Source: Bdellovibrio sp. UBA4095
GTDB taxonomy: Bacteria; Bdellovibrionota; Bdellovibrionia; Bdellovibrionales; Bdellovibrionaceae
Assembly: GCA_002381805.1 (NCBI GenBank)
Contig: DFXZ01000004.1
Span: 372,001-436,000, forward strand
Direction: 5' to 3'
DNA: 64,000 bases
Shown here one piece after another: positions 42,748 through 49,737 of the stretch; within the stretch, counting starts at the first letter, position 1; the number at the start of each line of letters is the position of its first letter. The position numbers and the translations under genes are program-made. Under the pieces are notes generated by a model. That model did not search any database and was not told the DNA's origin. It saw only the letters and a list, made by a program, of their open reading frames with translations.

Positions 42748-44102
42748 GCAACTATAAAATCTCTCGAAGACAATTTATGACCGCTTCCGGAGCGATTTTT
42801 ACTCTTCCGCTTTTGGAAAGCTTGTTCACCAACAAAGCTTTGGCGCAAGCGGCGGGCGATCCTAAGCGATATGTTCTCTTTTATTGGCCAAATGGTACTT
42901 ATAATCGTCCCGATAAACCCATCTGGGAAACTCGGGTCGGAGACTTAAACGCCGGCAATACGAGTATCGCTTTAACTCCATTCGCCAGTAACTATAGTGA
43001 AATAGTCTCGATCAATTACCTAAATAATAGTGCCTGGCATGCCATGCAAAAGCTCTATAACGATGAGCATGCTGCCCAAGCCTCATCTTACATCAACTGC
43101 TCGGATGTGATGAATTCAACTACGACCAGCTTTGAACACGTCATCGCAGACAAAGTGGGAAAGCCCGCTTTGGTACTTAGTGGCGGCGTTACCAGTGCCG
43201 ATTTGCCAGCCGATCGTTATATTTCATATCGAAATGGAGTCGGTAATCCAGGAATCGGAAACCCGGGTGACCTCTATCGCCAACTTTTAAAGCAAGTTGT
43301 CCCTACAACGGGAACCCCAACTCCCGCTCCAGTAGATAACACAAAAAGTGTCCTCGATTCAGCAATTGCTGACTTCAACTCTTTCAACAGCAAACTTGGC
43401 AAAGCCGATAAAGCAAAGATGGAAGAGTTCTTGACTGCGGTTCGAGAGCTTGAAAGCAAAGTCATCGAGACAGCTCCTCCGGGTGGTGTTATCGTGACTG
43501 GCGCTTGTGTTAAGCCAACTATTAACCCAGCGTTGGACAATACTAACTCTAAAGATTCTACTTTGTATCTAGCTAAGTTCTATGCCATGAACGACATGAT
43601 TAAGATTGCATTCGCTTGTGATCTCACTCGGTCAGTCAGTATCATGGTTGACACTGAAACATCTCAGCGAACCTGGGCTAAACCGCCCACTCACTTAATG
43701 TATCAGGGAGCTGACATTAGCGGTGGTTACGGTTCTCACACGGCGATATCTCACGGTATCATCCATACTGCTGGCTACAACTTGGCAGCGACCCGCGACC
43801 GAGTCCTTATGAATGTACTTATTGATTTAGCCGAGAAACTAAAAACCAGTCGCGACCCAAGTGGAAGTCGCATGTTGGACAATACCATTATCCAAGGTGG
43901 CTTCGGCGTTGCCGATGGTTACCATGGATTGCACAGAGAGCAGCGTCCCCTTGTCTTAGTCGGTGGCCGTAACATGATCACTGGTGGTAAATCGCATAAA
44001 CTGAGCGCTTATCAAATGAAAGACCTTCTTTATACGATCAGTTATAAAATGGGCGTCGGGTTACCGAACTTCAAGGGAAGTAATAAAATTGTGCCACTCT
44101 AA
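42744..44102 (+). CDS. Tat-exported DUF1552 protein
   Basis: A 452-residue protein starting at GTG, overlapping the DUF1592 gene by four bases. The N-terminus S-R-R-Q-F-M-T-A-S-G-A-I-F-T-L-P-L is a twin-arginine signal, so it is folded with or without cofactor before export. The rest matches the DUF1552 pattern with conserved W-P-N-G, S-H-T-A-I-S-H-G and G-Y-H-G-L-H-R-E. DUF1592 and DUF1552 proteins are regularly encoded side by side; the pair probably forms an exported complex of unknown substrate. Confidence 0.87.
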   Translation: MSNYKISRRQFMTASGAIFTLPLLESLFTNKALAQAAGDPKRYVLFYWPNGTYNRPDKPIWETRVGDLNAGNTSIALTPFASNYSEIVSINYLNNSAWHAMQKLYNDEHAAQASSYINCSDVMNSTTTSFEHVIADKVGKPALVLSGGVTSADLPADRYISYRNGVGNPGIGNPGDLYRQLLKQVVPTTGTPTPAPVDNTKSVLDSAIADFNSFNSKLGKADKAKMEEFLTAVRELESKVIETAPPGGVIVTGACVKPTINPALDNTNSKDSTLYLAKFYAMNDMIKIAFACDLTRSVSIMVDTETSQRTWAKPPTHLMYQGADISGGYGSHTAISHGIIHTAGYNLAATRDRVLMNVLIDLAEKLKTSRDPSGSRMLDNTIIQGGFGVADGYHGLHREQRPLVLVGGRNMITGGKSHKLSAYQMKDLLYTISYKMGVGLPNFKGSNKIVPL

Positions 44103-44126
44103 AAGTTAATAAAATATGTTAGAAAG

Positions 44127-44160
44127 AAAACCGGAGCTGCTTCAGCTCCGGTTTTTTATT
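44127..44160. terminator. Strong bidirectional terminator
   Basis: Thirteen-bp perfect stem AAAACCGGAGCTG (44127-44139) / CAGCTCCGGTTTT (44143-44155), three-base loop, followed by T on both sides. It separates the DUF1552 gene from the convergent dehydrogenase. Confidence 0.9.
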
Positions 44161-45258
44161 TTAGTGAGTATTTTCCATTCTTAAGATGGGCTTTATAGTT
44201 CCACCCTGACGTGAATCCTCAAAAGCCTTTTCAATATCCTGGAAGGAGTAGTATTTAACGAGCTTATCAAATGGGAACTTTCCAGCCTTATAGTACTCTA
44301 TTAGCTGTGGTATGAAAACTTTAGGTACAGAGTCGCCCTCAATCACTCCGATCATACTTTTACCCTCTGCCATTAGATCATTGTGCACGTCAAGTTTCAC
44401 CTCTGGAGTTACCCCTACAATAGCACAGGTGCCAAGTGGACAAAGCGCCTGCATACTCTGCCTGACAACGGCGGGAACCCCTGTGGTCTCCACAGCGAAC
44501 TTAGTACCGCCACTGGTAAGGTTTTTAATTTCTTTGACCACGTCTGCTTTTTTGCCATTGAAAACATGAGTTGCTCCCAGCTCTTTCGCCAAGGCCAGTC
44601 GATTGTCATGTACATCAATGGCAATTATTCGCCGACAGTTTTTTATCTTTGCCGCCATCAGTGCACTTAGGCCCACAGCTCCACAGCCAAAGATCGCAAT
44701 ATCGGTCGCAAATGGTGGCTGTAATCTATTTAGAACAGTACCAGCCCCCGTCTGAATTCCGCAGCCCAATGGCCCCATCAGCGAAAGATCCACATCCTTG
44801 TCTATTTTTACTGCATTTCTTTCGTTTACAATCGCATGACTACCGAAAGTTGATTGTCCGAAAAAATTGGCTATTTCCTTCCCATCCAATTTTAAGCGAT
44901 GAGTATGGTCTTCCATCTCGCCGCCGAAATTGAGCTCATTAAAGCGACGACAAACTGTAGGGTGTCCCGTCAGGCACTGCTCACAACGACCACAATGTGC
45001 AAAACTGATCACGACGTGATCTCCTGGTTGCAGATCAAGAACACTAGGGCCGATTTTTTCAACAACTCCCGCTCCCTCGTGACCTAATACGACTGGATAT
45101 GGAGTAAGCCCCTCGTCTCTTCCCACGGCATCAGTGTGGCAAACACCGGTTGCGACAACCTTTACCAAGACCTCGCCTGCCTGAGGCTCCGCGAGCTCTA
45201 CCTTTTGTATTTTAAATTTGTCACCTTTTTGAGGTGTTATAGCTGCTTGAATTTGCAT
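44161..45258 (-). CDS. Zinc-dependent alcohol dehydrogenase, aryl-alcohol type
   Basis: A 365-residue medium-chain dehydrogenase. Catalytic zinc ligands are in V-C-H-T-D and G-H-E-G-A-G-V-V with a third Cys in G-C-G-I-Q-T-G-A-G; structural zinc cysteines are in C-G-R-C-E-Q-C-L-T-G-H-P-T-V-C; the NAD site is F-G-C-G-A-V-G. The G-P-L-G-C-G-I-Q-T-G segment is that of class III/aryl-alcohol (XylB-like) enzymes. Start fixed by AGAGGTTC. Specific alcohol unknown. Confidence 0.88.
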   Translation of the reverse strand: MQIQAAITPQKGDKFKIQKVELAEPQAGEVLVKVVATGVCHTDAVGRDEGLTPYPVVLGHEGAGVVEKIGPSVLDLQPGDHVVISFAHCGRCEQCLTGHPTVCRRFNELNFGGEMEDHTHRLKLDGKEIANFFGQSTFGSHAIVNERNAVKIDKDVDLSLMGPLGCGIQTGAGTVLNRLQPPFATDIAIFGCGAVGLSALMAAKIKNCRRIIAIDVHDNRLALAKELGATHVFNGKKADVVKEIKNLTSGGTKFAVETTGVPAVVRQSMQALCPLGTCAIVGVTPEVKLDVHNDLMAEGKSMIGVIEGDSVPKVFIPQLIEYYKAGKFPFDKLVKYYSFQDIEKAFEDSRQGGTIKPILRMENTH

Positions 45259-45372
45259 AAGAACCTCTTCTTGAAATTTGAAGATATTAAGCCCCAATTT
45301 TATCAGAGGTTACTCATGACAGATTAGTCTCTCGAATCAGGATGGTAAAATACAACTCCTATGCAGGTTCAT

Positions 45373-45774
45373 CTATTTCGACTCAAGCATCTCTTTTAAG
45401 GTCCGAAGGTCTTTTTCAACCATAGCGGCGTCAGCTTCGAAGTTTTCATCTGACATACCAATTTGCTGAATGAGTGTGAACACAACCTCGGCACCATCAT
45501 GATTTCTTAGAACCCGCAATGGATTATGGATGATAACTCCATTTGGCAGAGTTACATCGTGATCGACCACTCCCATATTATTTTTGGGCACAAAACGAAT
45601 TTTAACCAAGCCCATTGGTGACTCTGCCAGCCAATCATCACCGGATTTTGAAACTGTTGATTGAGCAAGACCTGCCGCCCACTGCGGTAGATTTTTAGGT
45701 TCAGAGACATAGAGATAGACAGAGTCGAAACTGGCATTTATGGAAATAGAGATGTGTCTGGTTTTTTGCGTCAT
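45373..45774 (-). CDS. SRPBCC-family (polyketide cyclase-like) protein
   Basis: A 133-residue protein with the helix-grip pattern: I-S-I-S-I-N-A-S-F-D-S-V-Y-L-Y-V-S-E-P-K-N-L-P-Q-W at the start and a long C-terminal helix. Members bind hydrophobic ligands in a deep pocket; activity is not predictable. ATG at 45774 with GGAG nine bases upstream; a GTG 18 bases earlier is an alternative. Confidence 0.78.
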   Translation of the reverse strand: MTQKTRHISISINASFDSVYLYVSEPKNLPQWAAGLAQSTVSKSGDDWLAESPMGLVKIRFVPKNNMGVVDHDVTLPNGVIIHNPLRVLRNHDGAEVVFTLIQQIGMSDENFEADAAMVEKDLRTLKEMLESK

Positions 45775-45921
45775 ATATGTTTCTCCACTCACTAAAGTTT
45801 GATCTAGTAATTACCGTCGGGCAAAGCAAAAAGTCTTTCCTAATGGACGAGCGCTCTCCCCGGATTGTCGGCTCACTTGGCTAAAGGCCCAAGCAACGCC
45901 CATTTGATTTTACTGCTGACC

Positions 45922-45950
45922 TTGACGTTACGGTTTTCAGCTTCTATTGT
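45922..45950 (+). promoter_or_regulatory. Sigma-70-type promoter of exonuclease III gene, set for a leaderless mRNA
   Basis: TTGACG (45922-45927), a 17-bp spacer and TATTGT (45945-45950). Transcription would start about seven bases beyond, at or next to the ATG at 45957. There is no ribosome binding site between. Confidence 0.6.
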
Positions 45951-45956
45951 TGGGTC

Positions 45957-46730
45957 ATGAAAATGATCTCTTGGAATGTGAACGGCTTGCGCTCGGTCCA
46001 TCGCAAAAACTTTCGTGAATGGTTTGAAAAAGAAAATGCCGACATTGTCTGTCTGCAGGAAATTAAAATTTCTGACGACGCCATCAAAAAGGATGAAACC
46101 TTCTATCACCCTGCTCGCTACCACTCTTCATGGGCGTTCGCTGATAAAGCCGGCTACTCTGGCCTGGCTCTGTACTCTCGTAAAGAGCCCGACGAAGTTC
46201 GCGTCGGCTTAGGTGTTCCTAAGTTCGATAGCGAAGGTCGGTGGCTTGAGGCTGACTTCGGCACTGTCACAGTTGTGAACAGCTATTTTCCGAACAGTCA
46301 GCGTGATCACGCTCGCCTGCCGTTTAAGCTTGAGTTTTGCGCCGCCGCCGAAAAAAGACTAGAGTCCCTACGAAAGAAAGGTCGCGAAGTAATCATTTGC
46401 GGCGATTTCAATATTGCCCACAAAGAGATCGACCTGCGCAACCCCAAAACAAATATTAAGAACGCAGGATTCCTACCTGAAGAACGCGCTTGGATGACAC
46501 GCTTTCTCGATAAGCTTGAATGGGTCGATAGTTTTAGAAAATTCGAACATGGCCCCGAGCACTATACGTGGTGGAGCTATCGCCCCGGTGTTCGCGAAAA
46601 GAATGTGGGTTGGCGTCTGGATTATTTTTTAGTGAACAAGGAGGCTTCTGACCGCTTAAAGGCAGCAGCTCATTGCTCGGACGTTTTAGGTTCAGATCAC
46701 TGCCCCGTGCGATTAACACTAAGAAATTAA
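45957..46730 (+). CDS. xth: Exodeoxyribonuclease III (AP endonuclease)
   Basis: A 257-residue DNA repair enzyme that cuts at abasic sites and trims 3' ends. It has the full EEP-fold signature: I-S-W-N-V-N-G-L-R, L-Q-E-I-K, G-D-F-N-I-A-H, and near the end W-R-L-D-Y-F-L-V and G-S-D-H-C-P-V. No Shine-Dalgarno sequence precedes the ATG; the promoter position suggests a leaderless message. The 3' end overlaps the truncated gene on the other strand by four bases. Confidence 0.94.
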   Translation: MKMISWNVNGLRSVHRKNFREWFEKENADIVCLQEIKISDDAIKKDETFYHPARYHSSWAFADKAGYSGLALYSRKEPDEVRVGLGVPKFDSEGRWLEADFGTVTVVNSYFPNSQRDHARLPFKLEFCAAAEKRLESLRKKGREVIICGDFNIAHKEIDLRNPKTNIKNAGFLPEERAWMTRFLDKLEWVDSFRKFEHGPEHYTWWSYRPGVREKNVGWRLDYFLVNKEASDRLKAAAHCSDVLGSDHCPVRLTLRN

Positions 46731-47011
46731 GTACGAGGCCAGCGACCCCGAGCGTAAGAATCTAGAACTTGGATATATAAGAAGCTCCAAATTTTAACTT
46801 TTGCGTTCCACAGAAAGCTTTTTGCCGCAGGAAATATCTGCTGCTCTGCTTTGAAGAACATCCAATTAGTGGATTTCGTACTTGTTCGCAGTTTTCCAAT
46901 TTGCTGAAATGATACGCGTCCGATATTTTTTTGATTATTCTGGAGAACGGTTCGAAAGTACCTAGCGAGTGGCTTTTGAATACACACTTTTACTTCTGCT
47001 TTGAGACTCAT
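46727..47011 (-). pseudogene. Truncated remnant of a DUF6544-like gene
   Basis: A 94-codon frame starting at an ATG with GAAAGGAT upstream. The sequence A-R-Y-F-R-T-V-L, then W-M-F-F-K-A-E-Q, S-F-L-W-N-A-K-V-K-I and V-L-D-S-Y-A-R-G-R resembles the N-terminal third of the DUF6544/DUF6920 family as I remember it. Members are about 250 residues; here the frame ends at the 3' end of xth, and the C-terminal part has no room. Most likely a decaying fragment; a short functional protein is less likely. Confidence 0.5.
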
Positions 47012-47176
47012 AAGCATCCTTTCAAAGTGATGGTAGAGTATTGAATGTTTAGCAGCTAAATTGTTTTCCGTAGGACATTGATTGTCTAGTTTGAAATATT
47101 TCACTGACATTCCCAGCTTTGGATCTGTCCGAAATGAATACCTAAATACTCGAAACTACTGGCAAAACTCAAGCCC

Positions 47177-47229
47177 TTGACTATTTCAGCTTTTTATTTT
47201 ACCATTTAGTTAAATAACTGATTGGTAAA
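47177..47229 (+). promoter_or_regulatory. arsR-type promoter with nested palindromic operator
   Basis: TTGACT (47177-47182), 17-bp spacer, TACCAT (47200-47205). A symmetric element covers 47198-47229: TTTACCA, TTT, AGTTA, AA, TAACT, GAT, TGGTAAA. Outer arms of seven and inner arms of five bases share one centre. It overlaps the -10 box and ends three bases before the regulator's ATG, the usual layout for autorepression. The space back to 47012 holds no gene. Confidence 0.7.
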
Positions 47230-47232
47230 TTA

Positions 47233-47601
47233 ATGAAAGATCCGTTAAGCACTACATTCTCCGCCCTTGCTGATCCCACTCGTCGGGCTATTCTTGCCCA
47301 CCTTGCTGACGGCGAAGCCAACGTCACTGATTTGGCAAAGCCCTTTTTAAGGGAGATGAGCCTTCCGGCAGTTACGAAGCACCTCAAAGTTCTTGAAAAC
47401 GCCGGACTTATTCAGAAGACGGTGGATGCACAATGGAGAACGTGCTCTTTAAGTCCGGCTCCACTTCAGGAAGCCTCTGGTTGGATTGAACAGTATCGCC
47501 AACTCTGGGAAGAAAGTTTCGACAGACTTGAAGACTATCTTAAGGAAATTCAGAACCCTAAAAAACGAAAGGGAAAAGTCCATGCCCGCAAAACCAAATG
47601 A
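47233..47601 (+). CDS. ArsR-family transcriptional regulator
   Basis: A 122-residue winged-helix regulator: L-A-D-P-T-R-R-A-I-L-A-H-L-A-D-G-E-A-N-V-T-D-L, then recognition helix S-L-P-A-V-T-K-H-L-K-V-L-E. No obvious metal-binding cysteine cluster. It belongs to the subgroup found beside SRPBCC/AHSA1 genes, and its 3' end overlaps such a gene by 20 bases. It probably represses this operon through the palindrome directly upstream. Confidence 0.9.
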   Translation: MKDPLSTTFSALADPTRRAILAHLADGEANVTDLAKPFLREMSLPAVTKHLKVLENAGLIQKTVDAQWRTCSLSPAPLQEASGWIEQYRQLWEESFDRLEDYLKEIQNPKKRKGKVHARKTK

Positions 47602-48529
47602 GATCGAAATCATTCGAATATACGATGCCCCCGTAAAGCTGGTGTGGGAGGCCTGGACCGATCTGAAGCATGTCGAGAAATGGTGGGGACCTCGGGGATT
47701 TACCATAACGACGAAGAGCAAAGATCTCCGCCCGGGCGGTCAGTGGATATATACCATGCACGGTCCTGACGGAACAGATTACCCGAATATAACGACTTAC
47801 CATGAGGTGGTGAAGTATAAAAAACTCGTCTATGATCACGGCGCGAATTCTGAAAGGCCAAAGCTCTTTACAGTGACGGTGACTTTCACAGAAGAAAATG
47901 GAAAGACGATCATGAATATGATCTCGACCCTACCGACAGCTGAAGAAGCCCAAGCTATGAAAAAACATATAAAAATGGCAAACGGCTACTCCACTTGGGA
48001 TCGTCTTGCAGAGTATCTCGAAAATGAAACTTCGCAGAGAGATGTCTTCGTTATCAATCGTTCTTTTGATGCGACAATAGAAAATGTATATCAAATGTGG
48101 ATCGATCCCGACAAATTTGTCCAATGGATGGGGCCGAATGGCGCAGCAATGTCGTTTTTAAGTCAGAACATTAAGGAAGGCGGCATCTCCCTATGGTCCA
48201 TGACTCTGGGTGATCAAGCCAAGTACGGCCAACTGAAATATCAGAAGATAGGGCCACCGGAACTCCTCGTCTATACTCAAAATTTTTGTGATCAAGAAGG
48301 GCACCTGACAAAGGCTCCTTTTTCAGATACATATCCTGAAACTTTATTAACTACGGTTAAGCTTTGCAAAGAAGATTCCCAAAGAACAAGAGTGACCGTT
48401 CAATGGGAGATCGCGGGCAAGAGATCCGAAGTCGAAAAGAAAACATTTATCGAAATGAAGTCCGCCATGACAACTGGTTGGAACGAATCGTTTGATAAAA
48501 TGGACGACCTGCTGGGAGGCAAAAAATAG
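47582..48529 (+). CDS. Tandem AHSA1/SRPBCC-domain protein
   Basis: A 315-residue protein with two consecutive SRPBCC (AHSA1-like) domains. The first starts I-I-R-I-Y-D-A-P-V-K-L-V-W-E-A-W-T-D with W-W-G-P-R-G-F, the second starts V-I-N-R-S-F-D-A-T-I-E-N-V-Y-Q-M-W-I-D-P with Q-W-M-G-P. Single-domain versions are usual; a tandem is less common. Ligand unknown. Start at 47582 has AAAGGG upstream and overlaps arsR, so it is cotranslated with its likely repressor. Confidence 0.85.
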   Translation: MPAKPNEIEIIRIYDAPVKLVWEAWTDLKHVEKWWGPRGFTITTKSKDLRPGGQWIYTMHGPDGTDYPNITTYHEVVKYKKLVYDHGANSERPKLFTVTVTFTEENGKTIMNMISTLPTAEEAQAMKKHIKMANGYSTWDRLAEYLENETSQRDVFVINRSFDATIENVYQMWIDPDKFVQWMGPNGAAMSFLSQNIKEGGISLWSMTLGDQAKYGQLKYQKIGPPELLVYTQNFCDQEGHLTKAPFSDTYPETLLTTVKLCKEDSQRTRVTVQWEIAGKRSEVEKKTFIEMKSAMTTGWNESFDKMDDLLGGKK

Positions 48530-48551
48530 GCTGGGAAAATCCCCAGCCTAT
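48521..48551 (-). terminator. Terminator of the YahK-like dehydrogenase gene
   Basis: Ten-bp stem ATAGGCTGGG (48526-48535) / CCCAGCCTAT (48542-48551). The T-run exists only on the minus strand and is formed by the Lys codons at the end of the SRPBCC gene, so it serves the minus-strand dehydrogenase. Confidence 0.75.
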
Positions 48552-48557
48552 CTGCCA

Positions 48558-49604
48558 TCAAGCATTCATATCGATAACAAAACGGTAGCGAACGTCGCTC
48601 TTTAAGACGCGGTCATAAGCTTCATTGACCTTGCTTGGTGGGATGACCTCGATTTCTGAAGTGATATTGTGCTTGCCACAAAAATCGAGCATCTCCTGCG
48701 TTTCCTTAATCGAACCGATCAGAGATCCAGCATAATTTCTTCTTGGGGAGATCAATGCAAACGGATGGAACGATAGGGGTTTATCTGGAGCGCCGACTGC
48801 CACCAACGTTCCATCTAGCTTTAAGAGGCCCAAGTAGCTCGCCAGATCCAAATCGGCTGAAGAAATCGTGTTGATGATAAGATCGAAAGTCATTGCATTG
48901 TTCTTAAATGCCTCGGGTGTCTTCGTGAGCACAAAGTTGTGTGCTCCCAGCTTTTTTGCGTCCTCTTTCTTTTTCTCGGAATGACTAAGAACGGTGACTT
49001 CAGCACCAAGCGCCGCAGCGATCTTGACGGCCATGTGCCCCAGCCCTCCTAGGCCCATCACCGCGACTTTCTTGCCCGGGCCTGCCTTCCAGTGTTTTAA
49101 CGGCGAGTAAGTAGTAATCCCTGCACACAGCAATGGTGCCGCTTTATCAAGAGGAAGATTCTCAGGAATTCGCAGGACAAAATCCTCGTTCACCACGATG
49201 ACATCGGAATAACCTCCTTGTGTCACCGTCGAACCATCCTTTTCAATAGATCCATAAGTCATGGTATTTCCGGGGAGGCAATACTGTTCGAGATCTTGCT
49301 TGCAATGACTGCACTCACGGCAGCTGTCGACCATGCACCCTACACCTACTCGATCGCCGACTTTGAATTTTTTAACTTTGGAACCAACGGAGCGAACAAT
49401 GCCGGCAATTTCATGCCCGGGAACCATGGGAAAAGGAGAGTTAAATCCCCACTCGTTGCGAATCATGTGAATGTCTGAGTGGCAAATACCGCAAAATTTA
49501 ATGTCGATGACCACATCATTTTCTTTTGGATCACGTCGCTCAAAAGAATAAGGAACCAACGATTCTTTAGGATTTAGTGCGGCCATTCCTTTAGCTTGGA
49601 TCAT
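48558..49604 (-). CDS. NAD(P)-dependent alcohol dehydrogenase, YahK/cinnamyl type
   Basis: A 348-residue zinc dehydrogenase. Catalytic ligands are in F-C-G-I-C-H-S-D and P-G-H-E-I-A-G, structural zinc in C-R-E-C-S-H-C-K-Q-D-L-E-Q-Y-C, and the nucleotide site in G-L-G-G-L-G-H. The C-A-G-I-T-T-Y-S-P-L-K-H-W segment is typical of the broad-specificity YahK/CAD group that reduces aldehydes with NADPH. Start fixed by GGGGGAG. Third Zn-dehydrogenase of the window. Confidence 0.9.
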   Translation of the reverse strand: MIQAKGMAALNPKESLVPYSFERRDPKENDVVIDIKFCGICHSDIHMIRNEWGFNSPFPMVPGHEIAGIVRSVGSKVKKFKVGDRVGVGCMVDSCRECSHCKQDLEQYCLPGNTMTYGSIEKDGSTVTQGGYSDVIVVNEDFVLRIPENLPLDKAAPLLCAGITTYSPLKHWKAGPGKKVAVMGLGGLGHMAVKIAAALGAEVTVLSHSEKKKEDAKKLGAHNFVLTKTPEAFKNNAMTFDLIINTISSADLDLASYLGLLKLDGTLVAVGAPDKPLSFHPFALISPRRNYAGSLIGSIKETQEMLDFCGKHNITSEIEVIPPSKVNEAYDRVLKSDVRYRFVIDMNA

Positions 49605-49737
49605 GAAAAACTCCCCCGTTATGTGATTTCTTCTTTGAATACACAATAATATATTGGTTTAGATAAGACACGGGTTAACATCATGTGGGAACCGTGGTTT
49701 ATCATTCTTGTGCATGACAACCGACACGAGGGCTTAA

